64,000 bases of DNA, taken from NCBI GenBank assembly GCA_951812505.1, contig CATOSI010000001.1:1-64000 (forward strand), given 5' to 3'. The notes below the pieces were generated by a model that saw only the letters and a program-made list of their open reading frames with translations, made no database searches and was not told where the DNA came from. Each line of letters opens with the position of its first letter. Position 1 is the first letter of the stretch. The stretch is from an uncultured Dehalococcoidia bacterium (lineage in GTDB: Bacteria; Chloroflexota; Dehalococcoidia; Lucifugimonadales; UBA1123). Shown one piece after another: positions 57,657 to 64,000 of this stretch. The position numbers were made by a program, and so were the translations under genes.

Positions 57657-57863
57657 CTAAGCCTGCGGGTAGCGGGTTTTGTCGGGGGCGAAGATGGAGT
57701 CCTCGGGGAAGTTGGGCATCTGGTTCTGGTTGCGCCGGACGAATTTCGACACCACGCGGCCGGATACCATGCCAAGCGCCGCCGCGCCCGCTACCGCTAT
57801 TGGCGCGCCCTTGAGAATCTGGCGCCGCGTGAATCCCTTTTTCGAGTCTGATTTTTCGCTCAT
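57657..57863 (-). CDS. Small Tat-signal protein (formate dehydrogenase-associated type)
   Basis: A 68-residue protein with a twin-arginine signal: TRRQILKG, then the hydrophobic APIAVAGAAALGMVSG, then basic VRRNQNQ and the tail FPEDSIFAPDKTRYPQA. It resembles the short Tat proteins found beside formate dehydrogenase genes, but no formate dehydrogenase is in the window. Export through Tat of so short a chain suggests it may be a membrane-anchored accessory. It lies 70 nt upstream of the lipoprotein gene on the same strand, downstream of a good promoter. Confidence 0.7.
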   Translation of the reverse strand: MSEKSDSKKGFTRRQILKGAPIAVAGAAALGMVSGRVVSKFVRRNQNQMPNFPEDSIFAPDKTRYPQA

Positions 57864-57913
57864 GCCTGAAACGCTCTTCCCTGAATCTGTATCTCCGACT
57901 TTTAGACGCGGAC

Positions 57914-57943
57914 ATTATAGACCGATGCGGAGGAGTTCAACAA
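57914..57943 (-). promoter_or_regulatory. Promoter of the Tat protein/lipoprotein/DHA2/HigA transcription unit
   Basis: On the minus strand TTGTTG (57943-57938) and a perfect TATAAT (57919-57914) with 18-nt spacing, about 50 nt before the start codon of the Tat protein. Confidence 0.55.
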
Positions 57944-58023
57944 GGCTGGCTATGGCAGTTAGTTGAAGTCATGCTTCTGCTAGACTAGCCAATCAACATG
58001 GAATTATCAGTCGCAGCGCTCCA

Positions 58024-59262
58024 ATGACATCCGCATCGCTATCTAAAGGAATCGAGAATACGCCTCCACGCGGATGGGCGACGCTGCTGCTTCACCACCT
58101 CCAGATTAGCAGTCTCAGGCTGTCCTCGTTCGTGCTTGGCATATTTTTGCCTTTCATATCGGATGACCTGGGGTTGACGCCACTAGAGGCGGGACTACTC
58201 CAGGGGGTGTGGTGGATTACGGCGGCGCTGGCGATACTGCCGTTCGGGATATGGCTGTCGCGCTTTCGTCCCGTCCCGATGAACCTGGTTTCGCTGCTGT
58301 TGGTGACACCCTTCCTGTTTGCGCAGGGACTGGCCTTCAACTTCGCAAGCCTGTTTCTGGCTCGCTTCTTCGCCGCGCTATTTCATATGATCGGACTGGC
58401 GGCGCGTCCGATGTTGTTCCAGCAGTGGGCGGCGCGACGCCAGTACACCCTGGTCAACGCGGTAGGACTGTCCCAGCACAGCCTGCTGCTGGCCATCGCA
58501 ATCAGTACGGGCGCGCTGTTGATTGCTGCCCTCGGAAGCTGGCGGCTGGCGTATTTCATGCAGGGGGCGTTCCTGCTGGCGCAATTGCTCGCATGGATTT
58601 TTACAACCCGTGAGAGTCGAGCGCCCGCGCAGGAATTGGACCAGGCTCTCCAGCACACCCGGCAAACGCCTCTGTCCGCGCTGAGGGCATATCCTCAAGG
58701 ATGGCTTGTAGGGGCGGTCATGTTCTCCCTGTCGGCGACGTGGACGGCAATCGTTACTTTCCTACCCACGCTGATGCTCGAGGAGAGAGGAATCCCGATA
58801 AGCCTGGGCGGTCCTCTGCTCGGATTTCTCTACTACGGCCTGATACCCGGCGCACTGGCAGGCGGCTTAATCAACCGATGGGCGTCGAATCGCAGACTGC
58901 TGCTCACCATTCCCGCGTCGCTGAACGTTCTGCTGGCGCTTGGGATAAGTCTAGTCCATGGCATAGCGCCTCTCGCGGTCCTCATTGCCGGAATGGGACT
59001 GGTGTGGGTTGCCGTGCCCGCGCTTGAGATGCTGCCGTTCGAGTTCGAGGGCATAACTCCTCGCGAGGTGACCGCGATAAGCGCCCTGGTCGTTACGCTG
59101 TCCGCGCTGGGATTCGCGACAGGCCCGATGATAACGGGCGGGGTGGCACAGTATTCGGGCTCGCTCCAGACCGGGCTTGTGGCGATGTCGCTGGTGAGCG
59201 CTGTCGGGATCGTGGCGGGGCTGCTTTACCCGGCGCAGAGGACGGACTTCCGAGAGTCCTGA
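58024..59262 (+). CDS. MFS transporter
   Basis: A 412-residue membrane protein with about 12 hydrophobic segments (SSFVLGIFLPFISDDLGLTP, GLLQGVWWITAALAILPFGI, ..., GFLYYGLIPGALAGGLINRW). The pattern fits the major facilitator superfamily (MFS_1), with LINRWASNRR as the degenerate central loop. Substrate unknown. It stands alone on the plus strand, divergent from the Tat/lipoprotein operon and convergent with the next membrane protein. Confidence 0.85.
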   Translation: MTSASLSKGIENTPPRGWATLLLHHLQISSLRLSSFVLGIFLPFISDDLGLTPLEAGLLQGVWWITAALAILPFGIWLSRFRPVPMNLVSLLLVTPFLFAQGLAFNFASLFLARFFAALFHMIGLAARPMLFQQWAARRQYTLVNAVGLSQHSLLLAIAISTGALLIAALGSWRLAYFMQGAFLLAQLLAWIFTTRESRAPAQELDQALQHTRQTPLSALRAYPQGWLVGAVMFSLSATWTAIVTFLPTLMLEERGIPISLGGPLLGFLYYGLIPGALAGGLINRWASNRRLLLTIPASLNVLLALGISLVHGIAPLAVLIAGMGLVWVAVPALEMLPFEFEGITPREVTAISALVVTLSALGFATGPMITGGVAQYSGSLQTGLVAMSLVSAVGIVAGLLYPAQRTDFRES

Positions 59263-59277
59263 CTTCCCGGGACAGAA

Positions 59278-59799
59278 TCAGGAAAAGAAATTCTCCGTCA
59301 GAATCGTCAGGACTATTAGGGTTGCAGGACCGGCGGCTACTGCAACCGCTGCGAGGATTATCAGGGCGAGCCTCAAGCCCCAAGTCCTTGAGTCGGGAGT
59401 GGTGCGACGGACGAATACTCGTTGTCCACGCGATACCAATGCGCCTTGCTCGGACGGGGCAATTTCGACGTATCTCCAGAGTCTGAAATAGAGGTATGAG
59501 AAACCGCCCATGAACATCCACATCGCTAGGGTGATCGTGACATAGAGCCCCCTCCATTCGAGGAACCCTTCTCCGGATGTAATGATACCGATGCCAAGAA
59601 CGAAGAGAACGGAACAGAGTCCCGCTCCGACAGAGGATCGATAAATCAGTTGGAAGTGTGAGAATTGGATGTTCTCTTTCGGCCTCAGCCTCTTGATCAC
59701 AAAGTCCTCCGGCTTTCGAAAGTAAGAAAGCATGAGGCCAGGAATAAGCCAGAATGGCAGTGCGATAACGATCCTAATTGGGAAGGGAATCGAGTCCAT
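59278..59799 (-). CDS. Hypothetical membrane protein
   Basis: A 173-residue protein with about four hydrophobic segments (IRIVIALPFWLIPGLMLSYF, VGAGLCSVLFVLGIGIITSG, LYVTITLAMWMFMGGFSYLY, LRLALIILAAVAVAAGPATL) and short charged loops. No family is recognised. It is convergent with the MFS gene. Immediately upstream of its start lies the C-terminal scar of an ABC permease gene. Confidence 0.6.
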   Translation of the reverse strand: MDSIPFPIRIVIALPFWLIPGLMLSYFRKPEDFVIKRLRPKENIQFSHFQLIYRSSVGAGLCSVLFVLGIGIITSGEGFLEWRGLYVTITLAMWMFMGGFSYLYFRLWRYVEIAPSEQGALVSRGQRVFVRRTTPDSRTWGLRLALIILAAVAVAAGPATLIVLTILTENFFS

Positions 59800-59802
59800 T
59801 TT

Positions 59803-59880
59803 CTAGAACCTGCCGCGCAGTCTGGGGTTCAGAACGTCTCTGAGGTTGTCGCCGACGAAGTTGAGGCCCATTCTATATAC
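59803..59880 (-). pseudogene. C-terminal remnant of an OppC/DppC-type ABC permease gene
   Basis: The minus-strand frame ending at the TAG at 59803-59805 reads MGLNFVGDNLRDVLNPRLRG followed by RF and the stop. This is the conserved C-terminal tail of dipeptide/oligopeptide ABC permeases (GDxLRDxLDPRLR). Upstream of it the frame loses all similarity (GVYR, then unrelated residues) and no membrane segments are present, so only about 22 codons survive. A recombination or deletion event has probably removed the rest. Confidence 0.7.
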
Positions 59881-59979
59881 CCCTTTGATCATGGAAGGTT
59901 TATCGCACCGTAAGTTCGCGCCATTATACACATCATTGGAAAAGTGCGGCTGAGTAGGCCGGACTACATTTGGGAGTGC

Positions 59980-60008
59980 TTGACATCGAGATGTGAGGCG
60001 TCAACAAT
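59980..60008 (+). promoter_or_regulatory. Promoter of the 60044 gene
   Basis: TTGACA (59980-59985) and AACAAT (60003-60008) with a 17-nt spacer. The predicted start site lies after GTG 59993, which argues against that upstream start codon. Confidence 0.55.
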
Positions 60009-60043
60009 CGGGGCATCGGAAGTTTGAACGCTGGGAGGTATTC

Positions 60044-60661
60044 GTGTCGGTTTCTATTACACAGGCAACGATGGAGCTGAGGGAGAGCGACCTACCCAAC
60101 ATGGTCCTGCTGGAAGAGGACCTGGCGCCGCCATACGATGGATTTTCGGCAGTTCGAGAGGGTGAACTCGACAATCGCGAACTCGCAGAGCACGGGTTCA
60201 GCGGGGCTACGGAGCGTCGCTTCCAGGAGGCGGGTCGGATTGCGGGGTATGTGAGAGAATTCGTTTCGCCTACAGCCCAGTTGGGCATGGACGGAGCGGA
60301 TCTGATAGTAGGATCGGTCGGCCATCTCTTCAGTACGCCCGAAGACGTAAGCCATTGGATGAGGGAGATATTCCTGAAGGACTTCACAGAGAACATTGGG
60401 GCCGTTCTGGAGAACGGTCAGAAGATGATCGAGGTCGAGGAATTGGAGCCTCGAGGATTTTTCGACGACGCGGTCGCGCTGAAGGCGGTGCATGACAGTT
60501 CGGGTCAGATCATATCCTCGACGGTCGTTGACTTCCGGGTGGGTCGAATTCTGGGCGTGACCTACGTGGCGACCGTGGGCAACCATCTGCGCCTGGAAGA
60601 AGCCACGGCGCTGGGGATAGCGATGGAAAAGCTCATCGTCTCAGCCGCGCTGGACGGTTAG
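60044..60661 (+). CDS. Hypothetical protein (205 aa)
   Basis: A 205-residue soluble protein with no recognised family. The first part is acidic and helical (MELRESDLPNMVLLEEDLAP), and NRELAEHGFSGATERRFQEAGRIAGYVREF is followed by a mixed beta/alpha region (VDFRVGRILGVTYVATVG, LEEATALGIAMEKLIVSAAL). The overall pattern resembles exported lipid-binding or adhesin-type solute proteins, but no signal peptide is seen. GTG 60044 with GAGG 5 nt upstream is chosen, since the promoter makes GTG 59993 unlikely. Confidence 0.6.
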   Translation: MSVSITQATMELRESDLPNMVLLEEDLAPPYDGFSAVREGELDNRELAEHGFSGATERRFQEAGRIAGYVREFVSPTAQLGMDGADLIVGSVGHLFSTPEDVSHWMREIFLKDFTENIGAVLENGQKMIEVEELEPRGFFDDAVALKAVHDSSGQIISSTVVDFRVGRILGVTYVATVGNHLRLEEATALGIAMEKLIVSAALDG

Positions 60662-60665
60662 GTTC

Positions 60666-60775
60666 TGTTGACATTCTATAAATTCCCCTGCCTTCAAGGT
60701 GTTGCGGTAGGGAAAACCACTACGCCCCGCATCCCTGGATTCCCGTTTTCACGGGAATGACGAGAAATGTCAACA
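60666..60775. repeat. Family B palindrome inside 10-bp inverted arms
   Basis: TGTTGACATT (60666-60675) and AATGTCAACA (60766-60775) are perfect arms enclosing a family B core CTGGATTCCCGTTTTCACGG (60735-60762, ending TGACG). The unit occupies most of the gap before the GMP-PMI gene. Confidence 0.65.
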
Positions 60776-60854
60776 CGGCCTAGAACTACCCGTTAAGTAT
60801 CTGAGGTGGTAACATAACGACCCACTCTGACAAATTGCCCGATATGACTGGAGC

Positions 60855-62324
60855 ATGATGTATCTTCACCCTGTTATTTTCGCCGGAGGATCCGGGACGA
60901 GGCTATGGCCTCTGTCCAGAGAGTTCTACCCGAAGCCGTTTCTGAGCATCACCGGGCCTCACACGATGTTACAGGAGACAATTCTGAGGTTGGACGGCAT
61001 CGAAGGCATGGCTCAACCGACGGTAGTCTGCAACGAGGAGCACAGATTCCTGGTTGCGGAGCAGGCGAGACAGATTGGTCAGCTGCCCCAATCCATATTG
61101 CTCGAGCCGGCCGGACGCAATACCGCACCCGCTCTAACACTGGCGGCGCTTGCGCTCGAGGACCTGGCGCGAGGTGAATATGATCCGCTGATCCTCGCTT
61201 TTCCTGCGGATCACGCGATTGGAGACGTGGCTGCCTTTCAGTCGGCTGTCAATGTCGCGGTGGATTTAGCGAAAGAGGATGCGATAGCCACACTGGGAGT
61301 GACCCCGGATTCTCCCCACACGGGATATGGATACATGCGAGTAGGCGCGCGACTGTCCGGCTCGCGTCCTGGAACGAACGGCGCCGCCTACGAATTAGCC
61401 GAATTCGTAGAAAAGCCGGATGAGGTGACCGCCGAGGGTATGCTGGAGACCGAAGAGTACCTGTGGAACAGCGGTATGTTTATCTTGAGAGCGTCGGCAT
61501 GGCTGGAGGAGATAGAGCGATTCAGGCCCGACATCGCGGAGGTGTGCAGAGGCGCATATAACGGCGGCACAAAGGACGGAATCTTCTACAGGCCCGACTC
61601 GCAGATGTTCGCGGAGTGTCCTGCCGATACGGTGGATTACGCGGTGATGGAACGCATTACCGCCACGGACTACGCGGGAAACAGGCGGGCAGCGGTTGTT
61701 CCTATGAATGCCGGGTGGTCCGATCTGGGAACATGGGCCGCGATAATGGACATCAGCGCCAAGGACGCTAACGGAAACGTGATCAGGGGCGATGTGTACG
61801 CCCACGAGGTACGGGACTCGATGATTCACGGCCAGCATCGCCTCGTGTCCGTTGTTGGCCTCGAGGACGTTATTGTCGTCGAGATGTCGGACGCTGTACT
61901 GGTCGCGGACAAGAACAGGGTTCAGGACGTCAAGGACTTGGTGGATACTCTCAAGAGTGACGAGCGTTACGAACAAGAGAACCATCGTCGGGTGCACAGG
62001 CCCTGGGGCTGGTATGAGACAGTTGACTTTGGACCGCGATTCCAGGTAAAGCAGTTGACGGTCAACCCAGGCGCCGCCATGTCCTTACAGATGCATCATC
62101 ATCGCGCGGAGCATTGGGTGGTCGTGAGTGGAACAGCGAAAGTCACGAAGGCGGGAGAGCAATTTCTGCTTCACGAAAACCAGGCGGCATATGTACAGAT
62201 AGGCGAACAGCACCGGCTCGAGAATCCTGGAACCATTCCGCTGAAGATCATAGAGGTTCAGACCGGAAGCTATCTTGGCGAAGACGACATCGTGCGATTC
62301 GAAGACCGGTACAATCGCAGTTGA
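60855..62324 (+). CDS. manC: Bifunctional mannose-1-phosphate guanylyltransferase/mannose-6-phosphate isomerase
   Basis: A 489-residue type II GMP-PMI. The nucleotidyltransferase domain has FAGGSGTRLWPLSREFYPKP at the N-terminus and LLEPAGRNTAPALTLAAL near residue 83. VEKPD and ETEEYLWNSGMFI are central. The C-terminal cupin isomerase domain contains VHRPWGWYETVD, QLTVNPGAAMSLQMHHHRAEHW and GEQHRLENPG. It makes GDP-mannose for polysaccharides or glycoconjugates from fructose-6-phosphate or mannose-1-phosphate. No other capsule genes are nearby. Start ATG 60855 or 60858. Confidence 0.94.
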   Translation: MMYLHPVIFAGGSGTRLWPLSREFYPKPFLSITGPHTMLQETILRLDGIEGMAQPTVVCNEEHRFLVAEQARQIGQLPQSILLEPAGRNTAPALTLAALALEDLARGEYDPLILAFPADHAIGDVAAFQSAVNVAVDLAKEDAIATLGVTPDSPHTGYGYMRVGARLSGSRPGTNGAAYELAEFVEKPDEVTAEGMLETEEYLWNSGMFILRASAWLEEIERFRPDIAEVCRGAYNGGTKDGIFYRPDSQMFAECPADTVDYAVMERITATDYAGNRRAAVVPMNAGWSDLGTWAAIMDISAKDANGNVIRGDVYAHEVRDSMIHGQHRLVSVVGLEDVIVVEMSDAVLVADKNRVQDVKDLVDTLKSDERYEQENHRRVHRPWGWYETVDFGPRFQVKQLTVNPGAAMSLQMHHHRAEHWVVVSGTAKVTKAGEQFLLHENQAAYVQIGEQHRLENPGTIPLKIIEVQTGSYLGEDDIVRFEDRYNRS

Positions 62325-62379
62325 TTCATGCACTCAAAACGCTGGTAATTCGCCGACAGGCACAGAGAGAGGATCGCCA

Positions 62380-63585
62380 ATGACCGAAAACAGTTCATCC
62401 GCCGCGCCGGTATCAGAGGTGCTATCCGTGCCTGATCGGGTGTTGCTCGGTCCGGGGCCGTCTATGGTCAGCCCCAGAGTGCTCCAGGCAATGATGCAGA
62501 ATATGATTGGCTACCTCGACCCCGACTATGTTCTGATGTTGGAGGATGTATCGGGGCTTCTGGGCAAGGTATTCCAGACCGGAGATGCGGCGACCATGGC
62601 ATTGTCGGGAACCGGATCGGCTGGTATGGAGGCCGGCCTATCAAGCCTTCTGGAGCCTGGCGACACCGTCGTCGTGTGCATATGCGGCTTCTTCGGTGAG
62701 CGCATGGTTGACATGGCAACGCGGGTCGGGGCGAACGTCGTGGCGTTGAGGTCGGAATGGGGAAAGCCATTTCCAGCCGAGATGCTTAAGGAAGCCCTGC
62801 AGGAGCATACCGACGTCAAGCTGGTGGCAATCGTCCACGCGGAGACTTCCACCGGCGTCCGGCAGCCACTCGAGGAGATCTCACGTCTTGCCGGAGAGCA
62901 CGGCGCATTATTCATGGTGGATGCAGTGACCTCACTTGGCGGCAACGAGATGTCGTTGGACGAGTGGGGAATTGACTACAGCTACAGCGCGACTCAGAAG
63001 TGCCTGGGGTGTCCACCCGGCCTGTCGCCGGTGGCCGTAAGTCAAAGGGCGCTGGACTCGATTCGGTCGCGTGAAACGCCGCCCTCGTCGTGGTACCTGG
63101 ACCTGAGTCTGAATGCCAACTACTGGTACTCGCCTCGCGTCTATCATCACACGTCGCCGGTGAGCATGGTCCTGGCGCTGAGAGAGGGCCTGAGGGTGGT
63201 CCTGGAAGAGGGTCTCGACAACCGCTTTGCCCGGCACGAGAAGAACGCAGCTTCCCTGAGGGCAGGGCTGGAAGCGCTGGGGATGGAAATGGTCGCTCCC
63301 GAGGAGCACCGGCTTGCTCAGGTTACGTCGGTGTGGATACCGGAGGGAGTGGACGACGCGGAGGTTCGCGCAAGGCTGCTCTCCGAGTACAACATAGAGA
63401 TAGGCAAAGGACTTGGGGATTTCGACGGCAAGGTGTGGCGTTTCGGGCTGATGGGTGAGTCCAGCAGGGCAGACTATGTGCTTATAGCGCTGTCCGCGCT
63501 GGAAGCAATTCTGCCCACAGTCGGCTACGAGGTGGCGCCTGGCGCGGCGGTGTCGGCGGCCAGCAAGTCGTTGGCGTCTGTCTGA
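62380..63585 (+). CDS. PLP-dependent alanine-glyoxylate/serine-pyruvate aminotransferase-like enzyme
   Basis: A 401-residue class V aminotransferase. LLGPGPSMVSPRVLQAM is the diagnostic N-terminus, LSGTGSAGMEAGLSSLLEPG binds the cofactor phosphate, HAETSTGV and FMVDAVTSLGG (Asp contacting the pyridine nitrogen) follow, and the Schiff-base Lys is in SATQKCLGCPPGLSP near residue 207. It transfers amino groups between alanine or serine and glyoxylate or similar acceptors. ATG 62380 (AGAGGA 7 nt upstream) is preferred to a longer frame that overlaps the manC end. It could link to the ThDP or CoA-transferase metabolism, but no direct evidence is seen. Confidence 0.9.
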   Translation: MTENSSSAAPVSEVLSVPDRVLLGPGPSMVSPRVLQAMMQNMIGYLDPDYVLMLEDVSGLLGKVFQTGDAATMALSGTGSAGMEAGLSSLLEPGDTVVVCICGFFGERMVDMATRVGANVVALRSEWGKPFPAEMLKEALQEHTDVKLVAIVHAETSTGVRQPLEEISRLAGEHGALFMVDAVTSLGGNEMSLDEWGIDYSYSATQKCLGCPPGLSPVAVSQRALDSIRSRETPPSSWYLDLSLNANYWYSPRVYHHTSPVSMVLALREGLRVVLEEGLDNRFARHEKNAASLRAGLEALGMEMVAPEEHRLAQVTSVWIPEGVDDAEVRARLLSEYNIEIGKGLGDFDGKVWRFGLMGESSRADYVLIALSALEAILPTVGYEVAPGAAVSAASKSLASV

Positions 63586-63677
63586 ATCAGGATGTTCAAG
63601 ATAAGGGTGGCGTAGTCGGGAGCAAGTCCTCAGAGAATCGCGGGACACCCAAATAGGCGCCATCAGGAGAGAAGAAG

Positions 63678-64000
63678 ATGTACGTAATCATAGCTCCCAT
63701 TCAGATTAAAGAAGGCTACAAGGATCAGTTCATCGAAGAGATGATCGGGGACGCGGTTGGCTCTGTGAATGACGAGCCGGGCTGCATCCGGTTCGACGTG
63801 ATACAGGATGCGGAAGACCCGAACCGAATCTGGCTGTACGAGGTCTATGTGGACGAGGCTGCTTTCGAGGCGCATACGCAGGCTCCGCATTTCGAGAGGT
63901 GGCGGGATGCCACGGCGGACTGGCGCGAAGATTCCGGCCTTCAGGGCGCGGGGCGAGGCGCGACCAACGTCTGGCCTCCGGACGATCACGATCAGTGGAA
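63678..64000 (+). CDS. ABM-fold (antibiotic biosynthesis monooxygenase/YgiN-like) protein, 3' truncated
   Basis: At least 107 residues from ATG 63678 (AGGAGAG upstream); no stop before the window end. The ferredoxin-like ABM pattern is clear: YVIIAPIQIKEGYKDQFIEEM, NDEPGCIRFDVIQDAEDPNR (split strands), WLYEVYVDEAAFEAHTQAPHF. Family members are cofactor-free quinol or small-molecule monooxygenases or related binding proteins. A tail ending in TNVWPPDDHD follows the domain. It lies about 90 nt after the aminotransferase gene. Confidence 0.8.
   Translation, partial: MYVIIAPIQIKEGYKDQFIEEMIGDAVGSVNDEPGCIRFDVIQDAEDPNRIWLYEVYVDEAAFEAHTQAPHFERWRDATADWREDSGLQGAGRGATNVWPPDDHDQW

Noticed and set aside
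59993..60043. GTG start at 59993 for the hypothetical gene
   Set aside because: It lies upstream of the predicted transcription start of the TTGACA/AACAAT promoter; GTG 60044 has a GAGG site.
1..64000. tRNA or rRNA genes
   Set aside because: No TpsiC-loop (GGTTCGAATCC-like) with matching acceptor stems and no conserved rRNA segments were found by eye on either strand.

Overview
The window is a high-GC bacterial chromosome segment with mostly G/C-ending codons. It carries housekeeping genes (greA, lysS, gltX, purQ, purL, aroE, thyX, pyrG) among many catabolic enzymes: four LLM-class flavin monooxygenases, an enolase-superfamily dehydratase, two class III CoA-transferases, two NHL beta-propellers, and GMC, amidohydrolase, phosphotriesterase-like, FAH and VOC enzymes. 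This paralogue profile resembles what is published for marine Chloroflexota of the SAR202/Dehalococcoidia group. The assignment is inference from gene content, since the window has no rRNA or other decisive marker. I found no tRNA, rRNA, CRISPR array or full-length insertion sequence.

Layout. 1-6.5 kb: the 3' part of a type ISP restriction-modification enzyme, an orphan PemK/MazF-like toxin, an MFS transporter, a retropepsin-like protein and a GH32 glycosidase. 6.5-12.5 kb: an NHL propeller, a YbaY-like lipoprotein, a PurM/HypE-like protein with no normal start codon, an iron-type alcohol dehydrogenase, a 56-residue membrane protein, and a ribbon-helix-helix protein with a palindromic operator at its promoter. 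12.6-17 kb: an operon of two overlapping CoA-transferases and an oxalyl-CoA decarboxylase/2-hydroxyacyl-CoA lyase-like ThDP enzyme, convergent with a GMC dehydrogenase pair (17-19 kb). 19.1-26.2 kb: greA, lysS, gltX, yqeY-like, purQ, purL. 26.3-27 kb: two unknown AT-richer ORFs. 27-31 kb: an Ldh2-family dehydrogenase and a fused FN3/helical/periplasmic-binding protein that share a duplicated promoter-leader of about 108 bp. The 773-bp gap at 30883-31655 holds that leader, a helically phased box array, dispersed repeats and a 127-bp MITE-like element with target-site duplication.

31.6-41.8 kb: a sugar-acid catabolism neighbourhood (LLM, NHL, KDG-kinase-like, SDR, galactonate-dehydratase-like, VOC, phosphotriesterase-like lactonase, FAH). 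It is interrupted by a DUF433/DUF5615 toxin-antitoxin-like pair, a frameshifted four-helix-bundle gene and a candidate small RNA. 41.9-47.9 kb: two LLM enzymes, an HSL-type esterase, thyX, an NTF2-like protein and aroE, all on the minus strand. 48-51.8 kb: a compact four-gene amide/peptide hydrolase operon. 51.8-57.9 kb (minus): LLM, pyrG with a promoter about 240 nt upstream, orphan HigA, a DHA2 exporter, a lipoprotein and a short Tat protein. 58-64 kb: an MFS transporter, a membrane protein, the scar of an oligopeptide ABC permease, a hypothetical protein, a GMP-PMI bifunctional enzyme, a PLP aminotransferase and a truncated ABM-fold monooxygenase.

Intergenic space is rich in at least three dispersed palindromic families: A, CCCTCACCC-type; B, TGGATTCCCG-type; C, GGGGCG-type. 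One family A copy lies in frame inside the restriction enzyme gene.
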